Shown here in pieces: positions 55,759-63,073 of a stretch of DNA of 64,000 bases (position 1 is its first letter; the number at the start of each line of letters is the position of its first letter). A program made the position numbers and the translations under genes. The notes under the pieces were generated by a model. That model had not been told where the DNA came from and did not search any database. It saw only the letters and a list, made by a program, of their open reading frames with translations. Source of the stretch: Candidatus Hydrogenedentota bacterium (GTDB lineage Bacteria > Hydrogenedentota > Hydrogenedentia > Hydrogenedentales > JAEUWI01); assembly GCA_019637335.1 (NCBI GenBank), contig JAHBVV010000018.1, positions 1-64,000 of the forward strand, in the 5' to 3' direction.

Positions 55759-55788
55759 TTGACTCATTTTCCCGCCATGTGCTACGCT
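55759..55788 (+). promoter_or_regulatory. Promoter of SRP RNA-dnaX
   Basis: TTGACT (55759-55764), 18 bases, TACGCT (55783-55788). The sequence TTGACTCATTTTCCCGCC and the TGCTA before the -10 are nearly those of the hisS promoter at 18845. Confidence 0.6.
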
Positions 55789-55860
55789 CTTCCGAATTGT
55801 CCCCACTGTATGCGTGGACCGGCGCGCGCCCCAGCCCTATCGGCGCGGGTGCGCGATATC

Positions 55861-56001
55861 CGGCGGTGTAAATGGTGGTGGCGGTTGGGTCCTACTCAAC
55901 GTATGGTTGGCGAACCCGGTCAGGTCCTGACGGAAGCAGCCGTAGTCTTCTCATGCGTGTGCTGTAGGGGCGCCTGGCCGCCATCACCCTTTGCACCGCC
56001 G
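55861..56001 (+). ncRNA. ffs: Signal recognition particle RNA (small bacterial type)
   Basis: The conserved apical core is seen in GAACCCGGTCAGGTCCTGAC with GGAAGCAGCC (55912-55942), the Ffh-binding GGTCAGG...GGAAGCAGC. The distal GCGTGTGCTGTAGGGGCGCC matches the 3' arm of E. coli 4.5S RNA. The closing helix can be long: CGGCGGTGTAAATGGTGG (from 55861) pairs with CCATCACCCTTTGCACCGCC (to ~56000), with G-U pairs and one mismatch. That suggests ~141 nt, longer than the 114 nt of E. coli. It lies directly upstream of dnaX, a frequent neighbour of ffs. Confidence 0.9.
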
Positions 56002-56044
56002 CTTGTTCCCGCGCCGCCGGCGCGGCGCCAGCGCGGAGGCTTGC

Positions 56045-57829
56045 ATGGCAGACAACCAATACCTGGTGCTTGCCCGGAAGTGGCGCCCCCAGGCCTTCGA
56101 CAGCGTTGTGGGCCAGGAGCACATCACGCGGACGCTGAAGAACGCGATCAGCTCCGGGCGCATCCACCACGCCTTCCTCTTCATCGGCTCGCGCGGCATC
56201 GGCAAGACGACCACGGCGCGCATCCTCGCCAAGGCCCTCAACTGCCTGGAGAGCGACAAGCCCACGCCCGAGCCCTGCGGCCAGTGCAGCAACTGCACTT
56301 CGATCGGCGCGGGCAACAACCTCGATGTCATCGAGATCGACGGCGCGTCCAACAACGGCGTGGACGATATCCGCGAATTGCGCGACAACATCCGCATGGT
56401 GCCCACGAACGCGCGCTATAAGGTCTACATCATTGACGAGGTGCACCAGCTCTCCACGGGCGCCTTCAATGCGCTGCTGAAGACCCTCGAAGAGCCGCCG
56501 CCCCACGCCATCTTCGTGCTGGCCACGACCGAGGCCCACAAGATCCCCGCCACGGTCGTCTCGCGCTGCCAGCGCTACGACTTCCGGCGCGTGCCCGTGC
56601 CGAAGCTGATGGCGCTGCTGCGCGGCATCCTCGACAAGGAAGGCCTCCAGGCCACCGACGAGGCGCTCAACGCCATCGCGCGCGCGGCCGAGGGCGGTGT
56701 CCGCGATTCCGAGAGTATCCTCGACGAGCTCATCACCTACTGCGAGGGTGAAATCACCTTCCAGGACGTTTCCGACGTCCTCGGCCTGGTTGACTGGCAG
56801 ATCATGCACGACCTGTGCGACGCCATCCTTGCGAAGGACGTCACCGCGCAGCTCCTCCTCGTCGAGCGCGTCACCGCCGCCGGCAAGGACCTCTCCCAGT
56901 TCATCCAGGAGCTCCTGCGCTACTTCCGCAACCTCCTCGTCTGCAAGACGGCCAACGTCAAGGAACTGCTCCACCTCCCCGAGGAAGAGCTTGAAGCGCT
57001 CCAGGCCCGCGCGGCCCGCGTCTCGCTCACGCACCTCATCCAGCTCGTGGAGCAATTCGCCGAACTGGCCAACCGCTTCGATTCCCAGATCGCCCAGCGC
57101 ATCGCCCTGGAAGCCCTGCTTATCCGCATCTCCAAGGTCGGCGTGGAGGTGTCCATCGACACCGTCCTCGAAAAGCTCGTGGCCCTGGGCCAGGGCGGGC
57201 TTGGCGCGGGCGCGGTCCCGGCCGAAATCGAGGCGCCCCCCGCGACCCCGGCCCCGAAGCGGCCCGACCCCAGCCCGCCAAACCCTCCGCAGGCCGGGCC
57301 GGCTGAACCAGCGCCCGCGGCACCGGCAACAACACGGCGCATCTCGGTCACCCCGGAGAACCTCCAGCGCGCCTGGACCGCCATCCTGGAAGAGGTCAAC
57401 CTGCGCGACCTCAACCTCGGCATCTGGTTCAGCCAGACGACGCCCCGCGCAATCGATGGCGCCGAACTGACCGTGGTCTACGCCGAAAAGGGCGACACCG
57501 CGTCCGGCTTTCTCCGCGAGAAGAGGAATCTCGACGCCCTCGGCGAGGTCCTCCGCGCGTGCACCAGCACCCTGGAGTCCGTCCGCGTCGAATTCGAGGC
57601 CGCCCCCCGGGAAGCCGCCCCCGCCGCCAAGGCCCCGGCCCAGGGCGAACTCCCCATCTATCCCGCCGTCAACCCCGTCGACGCGCGCGAGGTCCTCGAA
57701 GACCCCGATATCGCCGCCGTCGTCAAGACCTTCCGCGGACGCCTCGCCCACATCCAGCTGCCCGGCATCCCCGGACCCGACGCCATCGGCATCCCCGACA
57801 CCGCCGACGCCACGGACACCCCGGAATAG
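56045..57829 (+). CDS. dnaX: DNA polymerase III subunit gamma/tau
   Basis: The 594-residue clamp-loader ATPase has Walker A GSRGIGKTTTAR (48-59), zinc cysteines C67, C78, C81 and C84 (CGQCSNC), Walker B VYIIDEVHQL (127-136), sensor 1 LATTEAHKIP and the SRC arginine-finger motif (173-175). The collar domain III extends to about 365. A Pro-rich linker (~405-440) and a C-terminal domain (~450-535) follow that may bind the polymerase alpha subunit. No A-AAA-AAG type slippery site is seen, so only the long tau form is expected. CGGAGGC (56033-56039) precedes the ATG at 56045. The SRP RNA gene lies immediately upstream and may share its transcript. Confidence 0.96.
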   Translation: MADNQYLVLARKWRPQAFDSVVGQEHITRTLKNAISSGRIHHAFLFIGSRGIGKTTTARILAKALNCLESDKPTPEPCGQCSNCTSIGAGNNLDVIEIDGASNNGVDDIRELRDNIRMVPTNARYKVYIIDEVHQLSTGAFNALLKTLEEPPPHAIFVLATTEAHKIPATVVSRCQRYDFRRVPVPKLMALLRGILDKEGLQATDEALNAIARAAEGGVRDSESILDELITYCEGEITFQDVSDVLGLVDWQIMHDLCDAILAKDVTAQLLLVERVTAAGKDLSQFIQELLRYFRNLLVCKTANVKELLHLPEEELEALQARAARVSLTHLIQLVEQFAELANRFDSQIAQRIALEALLIRISKVGVEVSIDTVLEKLVALGQGGLGAGAVPAEIEAPPATPAPKRPDPSPPNPPQAGPAEPAPAAPATTRRISVTPENLQRAWTAILEEVNLRDLNLGIWFSQTTPRAIDGAELTVVYAEKGDTASGFLREKRNLDALGEVLRACTSTLESVRVEFEAAPREAAPAAKAPAQGELPIYPAVNPVDAREVLEDPDIAAVVKTFRGRLAHIQLPGIPGPDAIGIPDTADATDTPE

Positions 57830-57890
57830 TCCACCCCGCCCCCAGGCCCGCCAAGGCGCCGGGCCGTAAGTCCCTCCCGTCCCTGCACCC

Positions 57891-57950
57891 TAAAGCCTAC
57901 AGCCTACAGCCTACAGCCTACAGCCTAAAGCCTCCAGCCTGAAGCCTCCA
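57891..57950. repeat. Heptamer microsatellite (AGCCTAC/AGCCTAA/AGCCTCC)
   Basis: About eight 7-base units read AAGCCTAC, AGCCTAC (three times), AGCCTAA, AGCCTCC, AGCCTGA, AGCCTCC. The run lies between dnaX and the promoter of the next gene. Comparable heptamer runs occur in many intergenic regions; a second one (CAACTGT units) is near 59490. Confidence 0.8.
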
Positions 57951-57954
57951 ACAC

Positions 57955-57982
57955 TTGAATTCCCGCCCCGGTATGCTATGCT
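57955..57982 (+). promoter_or_regulatory. Candidate promoter of the second oxidoreductase
   Basis: TTGAAT (57955-57960), 16 bases, TATGCT (57977-57982), 80 bases before the ATG at 58063. The -10 matches those at 20608 and 34138. Confidence 0.55.
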
Positions 57983-58062
57983 GTCGGGGACTGCACCGCG
58001 CGGGCCCTGCGCTGCGGCGCGCCAGTCACGCGATTTCCAACCCATCAAACAGGAGAGCATTC

Positions 58063-59325
58063 ATGTCAGAACAACGCCACGCGGGCATCTCCCGCCGGAA
58101 CTTCGCGAAGGCCTCGGCAGCCGCCGCCGGCTTCGCCATCCTCAGCGCGCGATCCGGGGTCGCCGAAACCAACAGCGGCACGCTCAAGGCGGGCCTCATC
58201 GGGTGCGGCGGCCGCGGGACGGGCGCGGCGATCAACTTCCTCGACGGCAACGAGAACGTCAAGCTCGTCGCCATGGCGGATATCTTCGAGAACAACCTCC
58301 AGGGCTCCCTGGGCAAGATCAAGGGCCACGGCAAGCCGGAGATCTCCTCCAAGTGCGACGTCGCCCCCGACATGCTGTTCGCCGGGGTCGACGCCTACAA
58401 GGCGCTCCTCAAGACCGACATCGACATCGTCATCCACGCGACCACGCCCTACTGCCGCCCGGAGCAGATCGAAGCCGCCGTCGCCGCGGGCAAGCACATC
58501 TTCACCGAGAAGCCCGTCGCCGTGGACCCCGTTGGCATCCGCCGGTTCATCGCCGCCTCCAAGAAAGCCGAGGAGATGAAGCTCTGCATCGTCACCGGCA
58601 CCCAGCGGCGCCACCAGCAGCCCTACGTCGACACCATCAAGAAGATCCGGGACGGCGCCGTCGGCGAGATCGTCGCCGCGCGCGCCTACTGGAACGGCAC
58701 CCTGCCCTTCACAAAGACGCGCCAGCCCGAATGGTCCGACCTGGAAGACCGCCTGCGCAACTGGTACGCCCACTGCTGGGTCTGCGGCGATAACATCGTC
58801 GAGCAGCACGTCCACAACCTCGACATCATCAACTGGGTCATGGGCGGCCCGCCCGCCAAGGTCGTCGCCTCCGGCGGGCGCGCCTGGAAACAGACCGAGC
58901 CCAACCCCGAAGTCTACGGCGACCTCTGGGACAGCTTCACCTGCGACTACGAATACCCCAACGGCGTGCACATGCTCAGCATGTCCCGCCACTGGCCCCA
59001 CGGCAGCGCCTCCAACGTCTCCGAGTTCGTCGTCGGGACCCAGGGCGGCAGCACCTGCCGCGACATGGGCGAAGAAGGCCGCGACCCCTACGTCCAGGAG
59101 CACATCAACCTCGTCGCCGCCATCCGCGGCGAAGCCCCCTACATCAACGAAGGCGTCCAGTGCGCCGAAAGCACCATGACCGCCATCATGGGCCGCATGT
59201 CCGCCTACACCGGCAAGGAATACACGTACGAGCAGGCGCTCAACGAAGACCTGAGCATCGTGCCCGACATCCTCGACTTCAACCGCGCCTACCCCGTCGG
59301 CCCCGTCCCCGTCCCCACGGGCTGA
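58063..59325 (+). CDS. Gfo/Idh/MocA-family oxidoreductase, Tat-exported
   Basis: The 420-residue homolog of the gene at 54284 has Tat motif SRRNFAKAS and a hydrophobic stretch to ~32. The Rossmann motif is AGLIGCGGRGTG. FTEKPVAVDPVG has the family EKP lysine. WVCGDNIVEQHVHNLDIINWVMGG has the active-site His. It is probably a periplasmic NAD(P)-dependent sugar oxidoreductase of the planctomycete-enriched branch; the substrate is unknown. AGGAGAG (58051-58057) precedes the ATG at 58063. Its codons are very G/C-ended, like those of dnaX, so it is native. Confidence 0.9.
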   Translation: MSEQRHAGISRRNFAKASAAAAGFAILSARSGVAETNSGTLKAGLIGCGGRGTGAAINFLDGNENVKLVAMADIFENNLQGSLGKIKGHGKPEISSKCDVAPDMLFAGVDAYKALLKTDIDIVIHATTPYCRPEQIEAAVAAGKHIFTEKPVAVDPVGIRRFIAASKKAEEMKLCIVTGTQRRHQQPYVDTIKKIRDGAVGEIVAARAYWNGTLPFTKTRQPEWSDLEDRLRNWYAHCWVCGDNIVEQHVHNLDIINWVMGGPPAKVVASGGRAWKQTEPNPEVYGDLWDSFTCDYEYPNGVHMLSMSRHWPHGSASNVSEFVVGTQGGSTCRDMGEEGRDPYVQEHINLVAAIRGEAPYINEGVQCAESTMTAIMGRMSAYTGKEYTYEQALNEDLSIVPDILDFNRAYPVGPVPVPTG

Positions 59326-59358
59326 TCGTCCCGGCAAGTCCAACAGACCCCACAAAAA

Positions 59359-59389
59359 ACGGGCCGCGGCAACAATAGCCGCGGCCCGT
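59359..59389. terminator. Strong hairpin, likely terminator
   Basis: ACGGGCCGCGGC (59359-59370) pairs perfectly with GCCGCGGCCCGT (59378-59389). An A6 run precedes it, so a U tract exists only on the minus strand; on the plus strand it would be a hairpin without a U run after the oxidoreductase gene. Confidence 0.5.
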
Positions 59390-59520
59390 CCGCGTTCATA
59401 GCGACGTAAGAGTCCCCAGCACTCTCACACGAGAAATCCAGGTACTCAGACATTCTTGTCTGAGCAACCCCAACCGCATCCGCCTCTACTGCCAACTGTC
59501 AACTGTCAACTGCCCCAGGT

Positions 59521-59860
59521 GTGCCACGGGCAAGCCCTTGCGGGCTTGTCCGTGGCAATCCCCCAGGGACCGACACGCCAAAACCACCACAATCATGCCT
59601 CCCGCCGCTACCCCGACCGGGACAGGCGCGCGCACCGGCGGTGTTCGGGAAGGGCGGCGGTCTCATGCGCGGGACGCCGGTCTATGTGCGCGGGGTCGAG
59701 GTGGCCGGCGCGCACCCGTCCCTTGGCGGCGCCATACCCCGACCGGGACAGGCGCGCGCACCGGCGGTGTTCGGAAAGGGCGGTGGTCTCCTGCGCGGGA
59801 CGCCGGTCTGTGTGCGCGGGTTCGAGGTGGCCGGCGCGCACCCGTCCCTTGGCGGCGCCA
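59521..59860. repeat. Hairpin plus 126-bp tandem repeat (two units)
   Basis: TGCCACGGGCAAGCCC (59522-59537) and GGGCTTGTCCGTGGCA (about 59542-59557) form a 16-bp hairpin. Two 126-bp units follow at 59609-59734 and 59735-59860, starting TACCCCGACCGGGACAGGCG and ending CGTCCCTTGGCGGCGCCA. They differ at a handful of sites. 126 is a multiple of 3, so open frames run through, but they carry no sign of a protein. The rest of 59326-59977 has no gene. Confidence 0.8.
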
Positions 59861-59977
59861 AGGGACGTACCCGCGCACCGGCGCCAGACGTTGCAGCAGG
59901 CGCCCTCGCGTCCACTGGCGCCCCATGCGTCAACGCTTCACGCCGCAGTGCGGGGGTACGTCCCGGCCGGGGTTGAC

Positions 59978-60685
59978 TTACTTCGGATCAAGTATTCGTT
60001 GCGGTCCATTTGAAGACAGCCGGGCCTGCGCCTCCGCCAGCTCCTCTGACGTCATTTTCTTTGCAACCGCATCTCTACGATCTCCCAAATCCCATCCATG
60101 TTTTCCAGCCAGGTCATACCACTGATACGCCGCAATAAGATCCCTCGGTATACCTTCGCCTTCCTCGTACAAGTGTCCGAGGTAGGCCATCGCCAAGGCG
60201 TCCCCCTGGTTGGCGGCTTTCCGAAACCACTTCGCGGCCTCCGCAATGTCCTTCGGCACGCCACCACAGTCGGAGTACAGGCTCTCACAATCCACGTAGA
60301 TTTCGCCCAGTCTGGATTGGGCGTCCGCATTTCCCTGCTCGGCGGCCTTGCGGAACCAAACGATCGCCTGCCCAAGGTCCTTCGGCACGCCATGGCCGTA
60401 AGCGTAGCTTCTACCAAGCACGAATTGCGCGAGCGCGTTGCCCTGTTCAGCGGCCTGGCGGAACCAGAAAAATGCCTGTTCCAAATCCACCGGCGCCCCG
60501 ACACCCTTGGCGTAGCGGTCGCCGAGTTTGAGCTGTGCAGCCGCATCTCCTTGCTCGGCAGCCATTCGGATTACGGCGGTCTCCCGGACCTCGGCAGCAT
60601 ATTGGGCGCTATCTACATCCGGTGCGCAGTTGAAATTAATCGACAATATCAGGAGCAAGATTGAATAAACTCGACAACGCATCAT
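59978..60685 (-). CDS. Secreted Sel1-repeat protein
   Basis: The 235-residue protein has an N-terminal signal (YSILLLILSINFNC) and four or five Sel1-like repeats of ~36 residues: AAEQGDAAAQLKLGDRYAKGVG, AAEQGNALAQFVLGRSYAYGHG, AAEQGNADAQSRLGEIYVD, AANQGDALAMAYLGHLYEEGEG. Each has the A(A/E)xxGxxxAxxxLGxxYxxGxGVPxD pattern. Sel1 proteins form helical solenoids that mediate protein contacts. The third repeat is lengthened by CESLYSDCGG, whose two cysteines could form a disulfide. GGAGG lies before the paired ATG codons at 60685/60682. The partner is unknown; the next gene upstream on the same strand is a secreted unknown. Confidence 0.85.
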   Translation of the reverse strand: MMRCRVYSILLLILSINFNCAPDVDSAQYAAEVRETAVIRMAAEQGDAAAQLKLGDRYAKGVGAPVDLEQAFFWFRQAAEQGNALAQFVLGRSYAYGHGVPKDLGQAIVWFRKAAEQGNADAQSRLGEIYVDCESLYSDCGGVPKDIAEAAKWFRKAANQGDALAMAYLGHLYEEGEGIPRDLIAAYQWYDLAGKHGWDLGDRRDAVAKKMTSEELAEAQARLSSNGPQRILDPK

Positions 60686-60856
60686 TGGAATTGCCTCCGT
60701 GGGCTTTTGAGGGGGTACAGATTCCGTGCATTGCCCGGCCTATTGAAATGTTGCTCTATGAGTACTGACATACTACTTCACTAACACCAAGAGACATCGT
60801 GCAAGCCCCGGCAAACGCGAATCTAGCCGACCGTCAGAGGATTATCCGGCTCCAGT

Positions 60857-61687
60857 TTATTTGCATATGGGCCCAAGCCCCGCCTTTTCACGACCCTCGG
60901 GCGGCATGGTGGGATACAGCACAGACGGCCCTTCGATTGGCCGGCCCTCGAACTCTTCTTTCGCGATTGCATAACGCGCCATAAGCCTGCCAACCGCACG
61001 GTCGTCCTGCAGGATTTCCTCCGCCAATTCCCGAAAATCCTCGTTCTCACACGGTGGGCGAAGATAGTTAAGGAAGATCTTCCTTTCAACCATTTGCCGC
61101 ATATCCATCAACTTCTTTGTAGTCTCCCGAGATTGCCAGGCGGCTTTCCGTCTTTCATTTTCTTCATGAATCGGATCGCTCTCCGGCACAAACCCGGTGA
61201 TACTGAGTGGCCGGGGAATCTCCGGGAGCGCATCGGGAACCTCCTCCTCAAGCGCTACGCGTAGCGCCCTCAGATACGGGACGATATCCTCGCACGGCGG
61301 CCCGCCGTCTTCTGGTTCTACGCGTTCTCGTTTGAGCTTGAACATCGCCCCGCCAAGATCCATGTACACCTCCATTCGCATCAGGGGTTCCAACGGATAC
61401 TCGAGGGCCGCCTCCGCATACTCCACGGCCGATTGTGGATCCGGAAGCCCGTTCTGGCAGTACACATCCGCCAGCGCCGCGTAAATGCGCCCCAAGTCCT
61501 CGGGCGCATTGTAGCGCTCCGAGAGTTCCACGTACCTGGGGGCCGCCTCCGAAGGTGTGACGACGCGCATGCGGACTTTCGTCGCCAACTCCACCAACTC
61601 GACCTGGAGCTGATCGGCGTGCGCCAGCGAAGCGAGAAACAGAATCTGCGACGAAGCGGCTATTCGGATTGTCGTGATTGTTCTCAT
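60857..61687 (-). CDS. Secreted helical protein of unknown function
   Basis: The 276-residue protein has a signal peptide (ASSQILFLASLAHA, cleavage ~24). The mature region is largely helical and acidic. AAPRYVELSERYNAPEDLGRIYAALADVYC and AVEYAEAALEYPLEPLMRMEVYMDLGGAMF look like TPR-type helix pairs (~45-115). LPEIPRPLSITGFVPESDP marks a proline-rich turn, then DMRQMVERKIFLNYLRPPC. Cysteines are few (Cys in VYCQNG, PPCED, PPCEN, PICK). No family is recognised. It could work with the downstream Sel1 protein, 171 bases away on the same strand. Confidence 0.65.
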   Translation of the reverse strand: MRTITTIRIAASSQILFLASLAHADQLQVELVELATKVRMRVVTPSEAAPRYVELSERYNAPEDLGRIYAALADVYCQNGLPDPQSAVEYAEAALEYPLEPLMRMEVYMDLGGAMFKLKRERVEPEDGGPPCEDIVPYLRALRVALEEEVPDALPEIPRPLSITGFVPESDPIHEENERRKAAWQSRETTKKLMDMRQMVERKIFLNYLRPPCENEDFRELAEEILQDDRAVGRLMARYAIAKEEFEGRPIEGPSVLYPTMPPEGREKAGLGPICK

Positions 61688-61855
61688 GTTCGAATTCCTG
61701 CGCCGCCTCTATCGGGAAGTCCGCGCCACGTAGAGAACGACCGGAGTGTTCCGTACGGCACGCCGCATTGCCGAAAACTGCCATACAGGCAACGTAGCAC
61801 ACGCGCGCCCAGCCGTCAATACCCCAGAAGCAAGACGCGCCGCGCCCAGAAGCGA

Positions 61856-62345
61856 AAGACTTTCGCGGAATGAAGTCAGGTCTGGCCCCTGTGCCACACA
61901 AACCCGCGTTGCAACGGAAGTGCGAACCAATGGGAGCGCGGGTCGAAGACGCGAATTTGATTGGTGGTGGTAGCCCAGGGCAATCGCATTAAAACTCGAT
62001 CTCGGCATAAGGGGCGTAACCTTGAGTCGATTCGGAACCTTGAAACAACGAAAGTGAGCGTTTTGGAGCGCCGGCATCTCTGCCGGCAAGGTCGGGGATT
62101 CGCCGCAGGCGAAATGCCAGCGCTCCAACACGCGCCCTTTTTCACATTGAAGGTGGCTTATATGGCCCCCGGCTCGAGTTGGAAGTTTAAATGCGATTGC
62201 CCTGGGTGGTAGGCGGGTCCATGCTTCTTCCCCAATCAAGTGTACCGGTATCGCAAACCCTCCATGCACCTCCGGTGCATGGCAGCAGGCGGGGACGCCT
62301 GCGCTCCCAGCCTTGCGCGCTCTCGCCGTTGTATCGCGGCATTAC
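61856..62345. repeat. Degenerate copy of the IS66-like MITE interior, split by MITE A
   Basis: 61870-61973 aligns with 45850-45966 (GCGGAATGAAG, GCAACGGAAGTG, ATGGGAGCGCGGG). 62207-62345 aligns with 45962-46095 (ATCAAGTGT, CATGCACCTCCGGTGCAT, GGCGGGGACGCCTGCGCTCC, TCGCGGCAT). The GTAA ends are eroded or missing. MITE A lies between the two halves. Confidence 0.75.
61975..62205. mobile_element. MITE family A, copy 2 (~231 bp), nested insertion
   Basis: The ends are CCAGGGCAATCGCATTAAA and TTTAAATGCGATTGCCCTGG, nearly perfect inverted repeats. The flanks GTGGTAGC (61967-61974) and GTGGTAGG (62206-62213) are an 8-bp duplication with one mismatch. The homologous unoccupied site is GTGGTAGTCCGGGTCC at 45961. 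The centre carries GGAGCGCCGGCATCTCTGCC and its inverted partner, as in copy 1. Confidence 0.85.
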
Positions 62346-62387
62346 GATACAGAACGGGCGCGTTTTCATAAGGCTGACGCGCCCAAA

Positions 62388-62419
62388 CAACAAAAGCGCA
62401 CCCCGCGTGGGGGGTGCGC
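62388..62419 (-). terminator. Rho-independent terminator of the FlgM-like gene
   Basis: GCGCACCCC (62396-62404) and GGGGTGCGC (62411-62419) form a 9-bp stem. On the minus strand the stem is followed by TTTTGTTG. It lies 23 bases after the stop at 62442. Confidence 0.85.
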
Positions 62420-62441
62420 GCCAGACCGATTGGACGGTGGA

Positions 62442-62738
62442 TTAGAGGTAGTTCAACAGCGCTTCGGCGACTTCGTTCAGGACTTCCTCGACGCGCTGGC
62501 GGCCTTCGTTCAGGCGCTGCTTCGCCGCCTCCACCTGCGCCTCGCGAATCTCGGATTCTTTGGCGGACTCGCGGACATACCGCGCGACTTCCGCGGCATC
62601 CTTCGCCGCTTCGCTGATGCTCAGGGCATCCGTGCCGGTCGTTTCGGGGCGGTCACCAACCGGCAGATCCCGGGACGTCCTGGCGGGCCGCACGCCGTGC
62701 AGCTCGTTGACGCCTCCGATACCTGTGATTCCGACCAT
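62442..62738 (-). CDS. FlgM-like anti-sigma-28 factor candidate
   Basis: The 98-residue protein has a disordered first part (GGVNELHGVRPARTSRDLPVG), then DALSISEAAKDAAEVARYV and SEIREAQVEAAKQRLNEGRQRV. FlgM proteins have the same layout: an unstructured N terminus, D(x)VxLSxxA, and a C-terminal helix (I)REEKVxxLKxxIxxGxY. FlgM holds sigma-28 inactive until the hook is complete. Here the final GxY is replaced by GRQRVEEVLNEVAEALLNYL, a longer helix. GGAGAAGG precedes the ATG at 62738. A sigma-28-type promoter upstream and flgK on the other strand support a flagellar role. Remote homology, so moderate confidence. Confidence 0.55.
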   Translation of the reverse strand: MVGITGIGGVNELHGVRPARTSRDLPVGDRPETTGTDALSISEAAKDAAEVARYVRESAKESEIREAQVEAAKQRLNEGRQRVEEVLNEVAEALLNYL

Positions 62739-62860
62739 TGTGCCTTCTCCATGCTTGCGATTCCGCCGCCGGGCCTCCATGCCGCGTGCGGCGCGGCGCG
62801 CCGGGCGTAGAACCCGCGCGCCGCCGTTGGAACCGCCTTCAATTGTGTTCGCTGATGGGT

Positions 62861-62888
62861 TTATCGGCAGAATTCGGCGGCCGCTTTA
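62861..62888 (-). promoter_or_regulatory. Sigma-28 (FliA)-type promoter
   Basis: On the minus strand, TAAA (62888-62885), 16 bases, GCCGATAA (62868-62861). GCCGATAA is the exact FliA -10 consensus; the usual TAAA spacing is about 15. It is 123 bases before the ATG of the FlgM-like gene, which FliA would drive. Confidence 0.7.
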
Positions 62889-63073
62889 GCGGTCGGGGCA
62901 ACCGGCAGAATTTGCCCTGTATGCGGTAGAAGCTGCCGCGTGGCGGCGCTATATATGGGGCCGCGCCCGCCGTGAACCCCCAGGTTAAGCCCTCGCGCGT
63001 CCGCGCCGATACTTGGAACGTACATTGCTCTGTCCCAGGCAATGCACCGAACATCCGGAACCGGGAGTACGCC

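Noticed and set aside
57891-57950. Regulatory heptamer array upstream of the oxidoreductase
   Set aside because: Simple heptamer slippage explains it, and similar runs occur without regulated genes; kept only as a repeat.
59609-59860. CRISPR array
   Set aside because: Only two long 126-bp units with no spacers and no cas genes nearby.
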